Origin: Streptomyces sp. NBC_00193
GTDB taxonomy: Bacteria; Actinomycetota; Actinomycetes; Streptomycetales; Streptomycetaceae
Assembly (NCBI RefSeq): GCF_026342735.1
Contig: NZ_JAPEMM010000001.1
Span: 6,014,001-6,078,000 of the forward strand
DNA length: 64,000 nucleotides
Direction of reading: 5' to 3'
Part shown: in pieces, positions 23,557 through 32,405 of the stretch
Numbering within the stretch: the stretch's first letter is position 1
Layout of the letters: every line of letters begins with the position of its first letter
The notes under the pieces: model-generated
Databases searched by the model: none
Seen by the model: only the letters and a program-made list of their open reading frames with translations
What the model was told of the DNA's origin: nothing
Program-made: the position numbers and the translations under genes

Positions 23557-24975
23557 ATGAACGGCAACGGGGCCCCGCGGCGGGTGGGGGATGTGACCAC
23601 GGTGTCCGCTGGGACGGACGGGACGGGCGGAGCGGAAGGGACGGGCGGGGTCGAAGGGGCCGGCACGGCCGAGGGATCCGACAGGGCCTCGACCTCCACC
23701 TCGGCTTCGGCCTCCGCTTCGACCTCGGCTTCGGCTTCGGCGTCGGCCTCCGCGTCCGCGGCAGCCGGCTCCGCACGGACCAAGCTGGAGCGGGGCCGTG
23801 GCGCGCTCGGGCCGGCGCTGGAGCTCGTCCACACCGGCCGGGCCCCGACCCGCGCGGTCCTGACGGCCGAGCTCGGTGTCACCCGCGCCACCGCCGGAGC
23901 CGTCGCCGCCGAGCTGGAGGCACTCGGCCTGATCCGCGTGGACTCCCGCCCCGGCGGGGCCGGCGGAACCCAGGGCCGCCCCTCGCACCGGCTCTCCGTG
24001 GACGAGAACGGCCCGGTGGCCCTGGCCGCGCAGGTGCACTCGGACGGGTTCCGGGCCGCCCTGGTCGGGCTCGGCGGCCGGATCGTCGCCACGGCTCCCG
24101 GCAGGGTGCCCGTGTCGGCCGACCCGGCGCAGGTCCTCGGCGCGGTCGTCGAAGCCGGGGCCGCGCTGCTCGCACAGACCGGCCGTCGCTGCATCGGCGC
24201 CGGCCTCGCGGTGCCCTCGGCGGTCGCGGAGCCGGAGGGCACGGCGCTGAACCCGCTGCACCTGGCCTGGCCCGCCGGTTCCCCCGTGCGGGCCATCTTC
24301 GCCGACTGCGTGAAGGAGGCCGGCATCGACGGCCCGGCGCTGACCGGCAACGACGTGAACCTCGCCGCGCTCGCCGAGCACCGGCACGGTGCCGGCCGCA
24401 GCGCGCAGCACCTGCTGTGCGTGGCCACCGGGCACCGCGGGGTCGGCGGGGCGCTCGTCCTGGACGGCCGTCTGCACAGCGGGAGTTCGGGCCTGGCCCT
24501 GGAGGTCGGCCACCTCACCGTCAACCCCGAGGGGCGGGCCTGCCACTGCGGCAGCCGCGGCTGCCTCGACGTGGAGGCCGACCCGCTGGCCTTCCTCACC
24601 GCCGCCGGGCGCACTCCGGGCCCCGAGGTGTCCCTGCTCCAGCAGGCCCGTGACCTGCTCCGCGAGGAGTCGGCGGACCCGGGAGTGCGGGCCGCAACCG
24701 AGGAGCTCATCGACCGGCTCGGCCTGGGCCTCGCGGGCCTGGTCAACATCCTGAACCCGGACCGGATCATCCTGGGCGGACTGCACCGGGAGCTGCTCTA
24801 CGCCGACCCCGAGCGGCTGCGCGCGGTGGTCGCGGACCGCAGCCTGTGGGGCCGCAGCGGCGGCGTGCCGATCCTGCCGTGCACGCTCGACCACAACAGC
24901 CTGGTCGGCGCCGCCGAGCTGGCGTGGCAGCCGGTGCTGGACGACCCCCTCGGGACCCTGGGCACGGCGGCCTGA
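23557..24975 (+). CDS. ROK-family protein (winged-helix regulator/sugar-kinase fold)
   Basis: 472 aa. Residues ~1-75 are low-complexity (an alternating Ser-Ala tract), which is unusual. A winged helix follows at ~78-135 (LVHTGRAPTRAVLTAELGVTRATAGAVAAELEALGLI), then the ROK fold with AIFADCVKEAG, TGNDVNLAALAEHRHG and the zinc motif CHCGSRGCLDVEA. Presence of the HTH means a sugar-responsive repressor rather than a kinase. ATG 23557 is the only start that keeps the HTH without cutting into it; a later unannotated start would remove the Ser-Ala tract. No sugar operon adjoins. Confidence 0.85.
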   Translation: MNGNGAPRRVGDVTTVSAGTDGTGGAEGTGGVEGAGTAEGSDRASTSTSASASASTSASASASASASAAAGSARTKLERGRGALGPALELVHTGRAPTRAVLTAELGVTRATAGAVAAELEALGLIRVDSRPGGAGGTQGRPSHRLSVDENGPVALAAQVHSDGFRAALVGLGGRIVATAPGRVPVSADPAQVLGAVVEAGAALLAQTGRRCIGAGLAVPSAVAEPEGTALNPLHLAWPAGSPVRAIFADCVKEAGIDGPALTGNDVNLAALAEHRHGAGRSAQHLLCVATGHRGVGGALVLDGRLHSGSSGLALEVGHLTVNPEGRACHCGSRGCLDVEADPLAFLTAAGRTPGPEVSLLQQARDLLREESADPGVRAATEELIDRLGLGLAGLVNILNPDRIILGGLHRELLYADPERLRAVVADRSLWGRSGGVPILPCTLDHNSLVGAAELAWQPVLDDPLGTLGTAA

Positions 24976-24988
24976 CGGCTCGACGACC

Positions 24989-25015
24989 CCTCCGGGCGGC
25001 TGCTGCGGCCGGAGG
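24989..25015. terminator. Weak terminator hairpin
   Basis: 7-bp stem CCTCCGG / CCGGAGG with a 13-nt loop, between the convergent ROK and ATPase genes. Confidence 0.4.
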
Positions 25016-25693
25016 CTACCCGGGCCGGGCGCCGACCGAGGCGGTCACCGACAGGCCGGCGGAGACCGGCTCGGGGGGTGCGGCGACGGGCGGGGCCGGC
25101 GCGGGGTCCCGTACGGCCTTCTTCTCGGGCTTCTTCCCGGGCAGGAGCGCCGGGCGCTCGGCCAGGAGCACCGGGTGGCGTTCCGGTGCGGCCGGTCCGG
25201 GGGCGGCGCGCAGGGAGAACCACACCACCTTTCCCGGGCAGTCCTCCTGCTGCCGGGCGCCCCACGCCTCGCTGAGGGCCTCCACGAGCGCGAGCCCGCG
25301 GCCGGAGGTCTCCAGGGCGTCGACCGGGGAACCGCCCACGGGGCGGGTGGACCCGGCGGGCACAGAGGCCGCGTCGGACCCGGAGGATCCACGGTCTCCT
25401 GTGGACCCGCAGTCCCCGGAGTGCCGGAGCATCGGGAGGCGGGGGTCGCTGTCGTAGACGGAGACGGTCAGCCGGCCGAGTCGGAGCTCGATCTCGACGG
25501 TGCACGTCTTGTCCGGCTGCGCATGGCGGTGGACGTTGCTGAGCAGCTCCGTCACGCCGAGCGCAGCCCGGTCTATGAGCGGATCGAGCTGCCAGTGGCG
25601 CAGTTGCGCTGAAACGATTCGGCGGATCTGTCCGATCCGCAAGGGCAGGGCCTGCAGTTCGACGACGCAGTGCCTGCGGGAATGACTGATCAC
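25016..25693 (-). CDS. RsbW-type ATP-binding (anti-sigma-like) regulatory protein
   Basis: 225 aa from ATG 25693. GHKL/HATPase_c domain: N-box ALGVTELLSNVHRHA, G1 box VYDSDPRLP, G2 SGRGLALVEALSEAWG. The lid carries an insert rich in Gly/Ser (GDCGSTGDRGSSGSD), and residues ~165-225 are a Pro/Ala/Lys tail. Streptomyces encodes dozens of such single-domain ATPases, which act as anti-sigma factors or partner-switching kinases. No sigma factor or antagonist lies next to it, so the partner is unknown. It is divergent from the cysteine-synthase-like gene. Confidence 0.85.
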   Translation of the reverse strand: MISHSRRHCVVELQALPLRIGQIRRIVSAQLRHWQLDPLIDRAALGVTELLSNVHRHAQPDKTCTVEIELRLGRLTVSVYDSDPRLPMLRHSGDCGSTGDRGSSGSDAASVPAGSTRPVGGSPVDALETSGRGLALVEALSEAWGARQQEDCPGKVVWFSLRAAPGPAAPERHPVLLAERPALLPGKKPEKKAVRDPAPAPPVAAPPEPVSAGLSVTASVGARPG

Positions 25694-25931
25694 GGCTGCG
25701 ACTCCCCGACATCAGTGTTACGGGTGCTGCACCCTCGGTGACGCCTCCCCAGGGTCACCCACTGTGGGCCTGTGTGCAACCGAACGCGATCGAAAGGCAT
25801 CCGCATGGATACCCAAAGTGACCGTTTGTGCAGGTGAGGGGGGTACATTGCGAAAGCGGGCGGAGCGAGGCGAAGAGGCGCCGGGCCGTCCCAGGACTCG
25901 GGACATCGGGAAGTACGAAGGAGCACGGCGC

Positions 25932-27059
25932 ATGAGCACCACCGGGACGACCGCCACGACCATCGACGTCGACCGCAGCGACGCGGACTACCGCGCGTGG
26001 CTGAAAGAGGCCGTCCGCAAGGTGCAGGCGGACGCGAACCGCTCGGCCGACACCCACCTGCTGCGCTTCCCGCTCCCCGAGGCCTGGGGCATCGACCTCT
26101 ACCTCAAGGACGAGTCCACCCACCCGACGGGCTCCCTCAAGCACCGTCTCGCCCGCTCCCTGTTCCTCTACGCCCTCTGCAACGGCTGGATCCGCCCCGG
26201 CCGCCCCGTCATCGAGGCCTCGTCCGGTTCCACCGCCGTCTCGGAGGCGTACTTCGCCAAGCTGATCGGCGTCCCGTTCATCGCCGTCATGCCGCGGACG
26301 ACGAGCCCCGAGAAGTGCCGGCTCATCGAGTTCCACGGCGGCGAATGTCACTTCGTCGACGACTCGATGAAGATGTACGAGGAGTCGGCCGAGCTCGCCG
26401 CCCGCACCGGCGGCCACTACATGGACCAGTTCACGTACGCGGAGCGGGCGACGGACTGGCGCGGCAACAACAACATCGCCGAATCGATGTACCAGCAGCT
26501 GCGGTTGGAGCGTTACCCCGAGCCCACCTGGATCGTGGCCACGGCCGGAACCGGCGGCACCTCCGCGACGATCGCCCGCTACGTGCACTACATGCAGCAC
26601 GACACCCGCATCTGCGTCCCGGATCCGGAGAACTCCTGCTTCTTCGACGGCTGGACCCGGGGCGACGCGCACGCCACGAGCGATTGCGGCTCGCGCATCG
26701 AGGGCATCGGCCGCCCCCGGATGGAGCCGAGCTTCGTCCCCGGTGCCATCGACCGGATGATGCGGGTCCCGGACGCCGCGAGCGTCGCCGCGTGCCGTGC
26801 GCTGGAGCGGGTGATCGGCCGCAAGGCCGGCGGCTCCACCGGCACCGGGGTCTGGAGCGCGCTGAAGATCATCTCGGAGATGGTGGCGGAGGGCCGCACG
26901 GGCAGCGTCGTGACCCTGCTCTGCGACGGGGGCGAGCGCTACCTCGACAAGTACTACTCCGACGCGTGGCTGGCGGAGCAGGGGCTCGACATCACCCCGT
27001 ACGCGCGGACGCTCGACACCATGCTGGCGACCGGCGTGTGGAGCGAGCCCGTCGGCTGA
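25932..27059 (+). CDS. PLP-dependent cysteine synthase-family enzyme (Cds1/cysteine desulfhydrase-like)
   Basis: 375 aa from ATG 25932, with GAAGGAG upstream. Fold-type II PLP enzyme: HPTGSLKHRLARSLF supplies the Schiff-base Lys, EASSGSTAVSEAYFAKLIGVPF the asparagine-loop equivalent, and VATAGTGGTSATIARYV the glycine-rich phosphate loop. Similar proteins in actinobacteria (e.g. mycobacterial Cds1) degrade L-cysteine to pyruvate, ammonia and sulfide; this or a synthase role is inferred. The 238-bp gap to the divergent ATPase holds no gene. Confidence 0.85.
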   Translation: MSTTGTTATTIDVDRSDADYRAWLKEAVRKVQADANRSADTHLLRFPLPEAWGIDLYLKDESTHPTGSLKHRLARSLFLYALCNGWIRPGRPVIEASSGSTAVSEAYFAKLIGVPFIAVMPRTTSPEKCRLIEFHGGECHFVDDSMKMYEESAELAARTGGHYMDQFTYAERATDWRGNNNIAESMYQQLRLERYPEPTWIVATAGTGGTSATIARYVHYMQHDTRICVPDPENSCFFDGWTRGDAHATSDCGSRIEGIGRPRMEPSFVPGAIDRMMRVPDAASVAACRALERVIGRKAGGSTGTGVWSALKIISEMVAEGRTGSVVTLLCDGGERYLDKYYSDAWLAEQGLDITPYARTLDTMLATGVWSEPVG

Positions 27060-27090
27060 AACGTTTCCCTGTCCGGGACCGGGGTCGCTG

Positions 27091-27110
27091 GCTACGCTGT
27101 GCTGACTTCG
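27091..27110 (+). promoter_or_regulatory. Promoter block copied upstream of both zinc-ribbon paralogues (copy 1)
   Basis: TACGCTGT (27093-27100) followed by GCTGACTTCG. Almost the same 18 bp recur at 27913-27930 before the second paralogue. TACGCT fits a -10 element, so the promoter was duplicated with the gene. Confidence 0.5.
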
Positions 27111-27147
27111 GGCACGGGTCGGGCAGTGCGGGGCGGGGCGGGGAGCG

Positions 27148-27852
27148 ATGGCGGAGAACGCGGGCAGCGGCGGCGGCGACGGCAGCGGCGGCGACGGTTC
27201 CGGGAGCAGCGGCAGCGGTACGGGTGGTGAAGGCGCGGGCGGCGCAGGGCCGTTGACCTGTCCCCGGTGCGGCCGGGAGGACCAGGTGCTCGGCGTGTCC
27301 GCCGCGTACCTGCGCTCCAAGGCGAAGATGCGGGTGGAGCGTGGTGGCGGCGAGGACGAGATCGTCACGACCCGCGAGGAGAACTCGGAACTGGCCAAGG
27401 CCCTGGCGGTCGCTCCCGACGAGCCGGACAGCGGCACCGCGGGCTGTATCGGGGTACTGCTGTTTCTCGCCTCGGTCGGCGCCTTCGTCTGGAGTGCGAT
27501 CGAGGGGAAGTGGTTCGAGGACGGCAGTACGTTCCCGCGCCTCTACGGGACCGATGACGCCCCCTTCACGGTCGACCAGCCCTCGACCTACCTGGTCTGG
27601 ATCGGTGCGGCCCTGCTGCTCGTCGGCATCGTCCTCCTCGCCCTGTCGGGCCGGGCCGTACGGACCTGGCGCCGCCGGACCGAACCGGGCCGGGTGGCCG
27701 CCGACCGCGTCTGGGCGGACGGCTGGTACTGCGGCCGTTGCGGCACGGTCCACTTCGCGGGCGAACGGGCCCTGTCCCTGCAGGAGTTCCGGACCCGCGT
27801 CTGGTCGGCGGGCGGCTACGGGGACCTGGCGGTGCGGCACCCCGCGGTCTGA
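27148..27852 (+). CDS. Zinc-ribbon membrane protein, tandem paralogue 1
   Basis: 234 aa, not assigned to a known family. Gly/Ser-rich N-terminus (1-35), zinc-ribbon half-site TCPRCGREDQVLGVSAAYLRSK (~37), a cytoplasmic linker, TM1 (CIGVLLFLASVGAFVWSAI, ~97-115), a short external loop, TM2 (YLVWIGAALLLVGIVLLAL, ~148-168), then WYCGRCGTVHFAGERALSLQEFR (second CxxC, ~192) and SAGGYGDLAVRHPAV. The two CxxC pairs on the cytosolic side could form one zinc site. It is the twin of the next gene; function unknown. Confidence 0.8.
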   Translation: MAENAGSGGGDGSGGDGSGSSGSGTGGEGAGGAGPLTCPRCGREDQVLGVSAAYLRSKAKMRVERGGGEDEIVTTREENSELAKALAVAPDEPDSGTAGCIGVLLFLASVGAFVWSAIEGKWFEDGSTFPRLYGTDDAPFTVDQPSTYLVWIGAALLLVGIVLLALSGRAVRTWRRRTEPGRVAADRVWADGWYCGRCGTVHFAGERALSLQEFRTRVWSAGGYGDLAVRHPAV

Positions 27853-27910
27853 ACCGTGGCGGCCCGGCGGGCCCGTGGCGACAACCCCGTAGGCACGGCA
27901 GCGCCGGCTG

Positions 27911-27930
27911 CTTACGCTGTCCGGACTTCG
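27911..27930 (+). promoter_or_regulatory. Promoter block of the zinc-ribbon pair (copy 2)
   Basis: TACGCTGT (27913-27920) then CCGGACTTCG; 16 of 18 positions match the block before the first paralogue. Confidence 0.5.
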
Positions 27931-27956
27931 ATCACGGCGCGGCCTCGGGGGGAACC

Positions 27957-28661
27957 ATGGCGGGCATCGAGTACAACAGGCCGGAGCGGGACGCGGGGGC
28001 GGGCGCGCCCCGCGCGTGCCCCCACTGCCGCCAGGCCGACCAACTGCGTGCGGTCCAGGCGGTGTTCCTCGAGGGCCACCGGCACGTCCGCACGGAGAGC
28101 GGCACGGGGGACCAGCGGCACGCGGTCACCCGGGAGGTGGTCTCGCGGCTGGCCCGTGCGCTGGCGCCGGCCCCGCCCGCACCACGGGTCCAGGGGCGGG
28201 GATGTCTGGGTGCGTTCCTCGTACTGGTGGCGGTCGGCACGTTCCTGGCCGGCTCGCTGGCCGGGCACTGGTTCGCCGGGAGCACGGGCGAGTCCGGGCC
28301 CGTATATCCGTACCCCGGATGGGACGAGCCCGCCTCCGGACCGGAGCCCGGTCTCTTCTTCCTCGGCGTGATCGCCGCGATCGCCCTGCTGGGCGCCGTC
28401 CTCCTCTTCGCGGGCGTGGCCCGGGCCAACCGGGCGTACCGCGCGCGGACGGAGCCCGGCCTGGCCGCCGCCGAGCGGCTCTGGGCCCGGGGCTGGTACT
28501 GCGGGCGCTGCGCCCGAGCGCACTTCGAGGGGGAGTCCGCGGCGCTGACGCTCCAGGAGTTCCGTGTGCGGGTGTGGACGGCCGGGGGGTACGGAGACCT
28601 GGCCGACACTCACCCGGCGGTCGATCTGCACGTAGCCCTCCGGCCGGACGGGTCCTACTGA
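27957..28661 (+). CDS. Zinc-ribbon membrane protein, tandem paralogue 2
   Basis: 234 aa, the same length as paralogue 1 and the same order: CPHCRQADQLRAVQAVFLEGH zinc half-site (~21), linker with TREVVSRLARALAPAP, TM1 (CLGAFLVLVAVGTFLAGSLAGHWF), loop with GPVYPYPGWDEPAS, TM2 (LFFLGVIAAIALLGAVLLFA), then WYCGRCARAHFEG and LTLQEFRVRVWTAGGYGDLADTHPAV. The shared LQEFR-RVW-AGGYGDLA-HPAV block gives a clear family signature. ATG 27957 is preceded by GGGGGGAA. Its end overlaps the convergent SRPBCC gene by 7 nt. Confidence 0.8.
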   Translation: MAGIEYNRPERDAGAGAPRACPHCRQADQLRAVQAVFLEGHRHVRTESGTGDQRHAVTREVVSRLARALAPAPPAPRVQGRGCLGAFLVLVAVGTFLAGSLAGHWFAGSTGESGPVYPYPGWDEPASGPEPGLFFLGVIAAIALLGAVLLFAGVARANRAYRARTEPGLAAAERLWARGWYCGRCARAHFEGESAALTLQEFRVRVWTAGGYGDLADTHPAVDLHVALRPDGSY

Positions 28662-29146
28662 TCCGACCCCCGCCGCCGGGCCGCCAGTCGCAGGTCCAGT
28701 GCGCGGACCGCCGAGCGGAACGAGTGGCCGAGGGCCGGCCGGGCCGCGGCGAGGGCGAGGCGGACGGTGGGCGGGCCGTCGGCGGCGAAGGTCCACTGGA
28801 CGTGGGTGCCGGAGCCGGAGGGGGTCAGGCGCCACTCCTCCAGCAGGGCCTGTATGCCGGGGGCGTTGGTCTTGTCGACCCGGTACGCGTAGCGTCGCTC
28901 CGGATCCGCGGCCATGATCGTCTCCTCGAACCGGACCCCGCCCGCCAGCCTGATCGCGCGCCCGGCGCCGCCGTCCATGGGGCGGGCCCCGGTGACGGCC
29001 CGGAACCAGCTCGGCCAGCCCTCGACCTCCTCGGCCAGCGCCCGGTACACCTCCTCGGGAGCCGCCGTGGCACGGCCGGCGAAGACCAGGCGGGTGGGGG
29101 CGACTTCGATGAAGTCCAGTCCTACGGGGCGGAGTAGGCGGTGCAT
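28655..29146 (-). CDS. SRPBCC-family (polyketide cyclase/START-like) protein
   Basis: 163 aa from ATG 29146. Helix-grip fold signs: FIEVAPTRLVFAGRATAAPEEVYRALAEEVEGWPSWFRAVTGA, then VRFEETIMAADPERRYAYRVD and GSGTHVQWTFAADG, ending in a long C-terminal helix. The family binds hydrophobic ligands; many Streptomyces members are uncharacterised. Soluble, no signal. Divergent from the GNAT gene, with 105 bp between starts. Confidence 0.82.
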   Translation of the reverse strand: MHRLLRPVGLDFIEVAPTRLVFAGRATAAPEEVYRALAEEVEGWPSWFRAVTGARPMDGGAGRAIRLAGGVRFEETIMAADPERRYAYRVDKTNAPGIQALLEEWRLTPSGSGTHVQWTFAADGPPTVRLALAAARPALGHSFRSAVRALDLRLAARRRGSDQ

Positions 29147-29251
29147 GGCGGCACTCCCTCGGTTCGGCGGACGGACGGTGGCATCCGGCGGGCTGTCACC
29201 TTAGCTGTCGGTCCGTCAGTTGTCCGCCGCGGGGTCGGCAGGCGCGGGACA

Positions 29252-29773
29252 ATGCCGTACATGCTTATCAGAGCAGCACACACCGACGAGCTGTCCCTCC
29301 TGCAGGAGATCGAGCGGGCCTCCGGTGAATGCTTCCGGACCATCGGCATGCCGGAGATCGCCGACGACGAGCCGCTTCCGCTGGAGGAACTCCTCGGCTA
29401 CCGGCGGGCCGGCCTGGCCTGGGTCGCGGCCGAAGGCACCGGGGCGGGCACCCCGGTGGGCTATCTCCTCGCCGACCGGGTCGACGGGAACCTCCACGTC
29501 GAGCAGGTGTCGGTGCATCCGCACTGGGCTCACCGCCGCATCGGACGGTCCCTGCTGGAGCACCTCGCGGAGCGGGCCCGGGCGGAAGGCGCTGCCGCAC
29601 TGACCCTGACCACCTTCACCGACGTGCCGTGGAACGCCCCGTACTACGCCCGGTGCGGATTCCGGACCCTGGACGAGAGCGGCCTCGGGCCCGGCCTGCG
29701 CGACATCCGCGACCGTGAGGCCGTGCACGGGCTCGACCGCTGGCCCCGGGTGTGCATGCGCCGGGACGTGTGA
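29252..29773 (+). CDS. GNAT-family N-acetyltransferase
   Basis: 173 aa from ATG 29252 (ATG 29261 possible). Acetyl-CoA fold: LIRAAHTDELSLLQEIERASGECF start, VGYLLADRVDGNLHVEQVSVHPHWAHRRIGRSLLEHLAERA with the Q/RxxGxG/A-type pyrophosphate loop, then TLTTFTDVPWNAPYYARCGFRTLDE. No Shine-Dalgarno before the start. The acceptor substrate is unknown. Confidence 0.88.
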   Translation: MPYMLIRAAHTDELSLLQEIERASGECFRTIGMPEIADDEPLPLEELLGYRRAGLAWVAAEGTGAGTPVGYLLADRVDGNLHVEQVSVHPHWAHRRIGRSLLEHLAERARAEGAAALTLTTFTDVPWNAPYYARCGFRTLDESGLGPGLRDIRDREAVHGLDRWPRVCMRRDV

Positions 29774-29828
29774 AGGCGGGTGTGAGCGTGCGTGCGGGGC
29801 CCGCGGCCGGCGGGGCCCGCGGTCAGGG

Positions 29829-32300
29829 TCACAGGTCCGGGAGGTCCGCCGGGTACAGCAGGGTGAGATCGTCCTTGCTCGGCTCCGACAACTGCGCGAC
29901 CCGCCCCGCGTGCCGCTCGACCATCGACTCGAAGGTCTGGCGTGCGGTGCGGCCGTTGCCGAAGGCGGGCCCCTTGGGCAGGTCGGTGAAATATGTCAGC
30001 AGGGCGTCGGAGGTCTTCTCGCCGAGCAGGTACTCGTGCTCCTCGGCCTGCTGTTCCACGATCCGCAGCAGCTCCTCGGGCCCGTAGTCCCCGAAGGTGA
30101 TGGTCCGGGAGAAGCGGGAGGCCACCCCCGGGTTCACGGTGAGGAAGCGGTCCATCTCCGCCGTGTACCCGGCGACGATCACCACCACCGCGTCCCGGTG
30201 GTCCTCCATCAGCTTCACCAGGGTGTCGATCGCCTCGCGCCCGAAGTCACGGCCCGAGTCCTCGGGCGCCAGCGCGTACGCCTCGTCGATGAACAGCACC
30301 CCGCCGCGCGCCCGGTCGAAGGCCTCCTGGGTGCGGATCGCGGTGGACCCGATGTGCTCGCCGACCAGGTCGACCCGGGACACCTCCACGAGGTGGCCGC
30401 GCTCCAGCACCCCGAGGGAGGCCAGGATCTCCCCGTACAACCGGGCCACGGTGGTCTTGCCGGTACCGGGGGAGCCGGTGAAGACCAGGTGGCGGCGGAC
30501 CGAGGCGGCCTTGAGCCCCGCCTGCAGGCGGCGCCGGCCCACCTCGATCATGTCGGTGAGCGCGCGGACCTCGCGCTTGACGCTGTCCAGTCCGACCAGC
30601 GCGTCGAGGTGCCCCAGCACTTCGGCCGAACCACGGGCCGCGGGCTGCCCGGTCGGGCCGGAGTCCGGTTCGTCGGCCGGCCGCTGGGCCGGCACCCGCT
30701 CGGCCGTGCCCACCGCCGCGGGGCCCGGCGCCGCCGACACCGTACGGATCCCCGTACGCTCCCCGGCCGCCGCCACGCCCGCACCGGACCCGGCGCCCGC
30801 GCCGGAGGCGGACCGGGCGGCGAGGCGCGGTCCGGACTCGTCGCTCGTGCAGTCCTCGGCGACCGGGCCGTCCTCCGCGAACTCGTAGCCCCCGCGCGCG
30901 CAGCGCTCGGTGTGGCAGCGGTGCAGGGCGGTGCGGCAGCCGTCGATGACGTGGAAACCGAAGCCGGCGCTGCCGGTGACCCGGCACGCCGTGAAGGTGC
31001 CGCGCCCGCCGGCGGACACGTAGAAGCCGGCTTCGGAGGGGGAGGTGACCGTGCACCGCTCCAGCGTGGGATCCGCGCCCTTGGTGACGATCACGCCGGT
31101 CTGGACGGAGTCGATGGAGCAGTTGGCGAGGGTGCCGCCGCTGCCGTGGTCGCGGAACCAGGCCCCCGTCGCCGCCTCCCGGATCCGGCAGTCGTCCAGC
31201 TGGGCCGTCGCCCCGTCGCTCACCGAGACGGCGGTGTTGCGCACTTGGGAGATGTCGCTGTCCACGACGTCCACGCGCGAACCCCGGTCCAGGACGAACA
31301 GCGCGTCCGGTACGTCGTGCACCCGGCAGGAGTCCAGCGAGACCCCGGCTCCGTCGCTGATCCAGACGGCCGGATAGTCGCCGGTGCTGTCGTGGATCTC
31401 GCAGGAGTCGGCGACGACGCGGGTCCCCGGATCCCACACGGACAGGCCGTTGCGGCCGAAACGGCGGACGCTGGTGCGGCTGAGCGTGAGCACCGAGCGG
31501 GAGCGCAGGTCCACCGCGTTCTCGGGGATGTCGTGGATGTCGCAGCCGGCGAGCGTGAGCACGGCGTCCGTGTCGAGGGTGACCCCGTCGGCCGAGGTGC
31601 GGTGGACCGCGCAGTCGGTGAGCACGGCCGTGGCCCGGGCGGCGATCTGCACCCCGGCGCCCTTGATCTCGTAGACCTCGCAGCCCAGCGCCTCCAGGCC
31701 CGAGCCGTCCCCGGTCACGGCGATGCCGGCGCCCGTGGCGTGGTGGATCCGGCAGCGCTCCAGCCGGGGGCGGCCACCGCCGCGCACGGACACCCCGGTC
31801 TGGCCGGCGGCCACCACCTCGCAGTCGGCGAACACCCCGCCGCCGCCGTCCAGTACGGCGATCCCGATCCCGGCCGGATTCTCCACCGTGCAGCGCCGCA
31901 CCAGCGGCCGCGCACCGCTCCCGCGGACCTCGATGCCGGCCGCCGACCGGGTGCTCACCCGCAGGTCGGTGAGCTCGGGGGAACCGTCCTCGACGAGGAG
32001 CGCGGGCGCCGTGGGGTCCTGGCCCTCCAGGTGGATGTCCTGGATGACGGCCGAGGCGCGGACGGTCAGCGCGACCCCGTCGAGCGGTGCGATCCGCACC
32101 GAACCCAGCGAGCCCTCCGGACCGCGCAGGGTCACGGCGTGGTGCAGCACCAGATTCTCCCGGTACGTGCCCGGCGCGATGGACAGGACGTCGCCGTCGC
32201 CCGCCACGGCCAGCGCGGCGGTCAGCGTCGGATAATCACCGGAGCGGCGACGCCACCGCGAGGAACCGCCGTGCGTCACCTGGACCGTGCCCTGAGCCAT
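29829..32300 (-). CDS. Parallel beta-helix protein fused to an EccA/CbbX-type AAA+ ATPase
   Basis: 823 aa. Residues ~15-480: a long right-handed beta-helix (NosD/pectate-lyase-like), with ~20-23-residue turns repeating patterns such as GAGIAVTGDGSGLEALGCEVYE. Residues ~485-560: Ala/Gly/Pro-rich linker. Residues ~565-823: AAA+ domain with Walker A GSPGTGKTT (~606), Walker B GGVLFIDEAYAL (~667), sensor VIVAGY and the arginine-finger region NPGVASRFSRTI, close to CbbX/SpoVK and the ATPase of EccA. No signal peptide, so cytosolic. The pairing suggests a remodelling motor with a large binding or scaffold blade; the partner is unknown and no ESX genes lie nearby. Confidence 0.85.
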   Translation of the reverse strand: MAQGTVQVTHGGSSRWRRRSGDYPTLTAALAVAGDGDVLSIAPGTYRENLVLHHAVTLRGPEGSLGSVRIAPLDGVALTVRASAVIQDIHLEGQDPTAPALLVEDGSPELTDLRVSTRSAAGIEVRGSGARPLVRRCTVENPAGIGIAVLDGGGGVFADCEVVAAGQTGVSVRGGGRPRLERCRIHHATGAGIAVTGDGSGLEALGCEVYEIKGAGVQIAARATAVLTDCAVHRTSADGVTLDTDAVLTLAGCDIHDIPENAVDLRSRSVLTLSRTSVRRFGRNGLSVWDPGTRVVADSCEIHDSTGDYPAVWISDGAGVSLDSCRVHDVPDALFVLDRGSRVDVVDSDISQVRNTAVSVSDGATAQLDDCRIREAATGAWFRDHGSGGTLANCSIDSVQTGVIVTKGADPTLERCTVTSPSEAGFYVSAGGRGTFTACRVTGSAGFGFHVIDGCRTALHRCHTERCARGGYEFAEDGPVAEDCTSDESGPRLAARSASGAGAGSGAGVAAAGERTGIRTVSAAPGPAAVGTAERVPAQRPADEPDSGPTGQPAARGSAEVLGHLDALVGLDSVKREVRALTDMIEVGRRRLQAGLKAASVRRHLVFTGSPGTGKTTVARLYGEILASLGVLERGHLVEVSRVDLVGEHIGSTAIRTQEAFDRARGGVLFIDEAYALAPEDSGRDFGREAIDTLVKLMEDHRDAVVVIVAGYTAEMDRFLTVNPGVASRFSRTITFGDYGPEELLRIVEQQAEEHEYLLGEKTSDALLTYFTDLPKGPAFGNGRTARQTFESMVERHAGRVAQLSEPSKDDLTLLYPADLPDL

Positions 32301-32405
32301 GGTGCTGTCGTGCCCCCACCCTCGTGTTCCGTAAGTCCGCCTGCCCGCCGGAGCTGCGGCTCCGGCGCTCCACCGTAGCGCGCGCGGGGCCGGTGAGTTG
32401 CCAGG

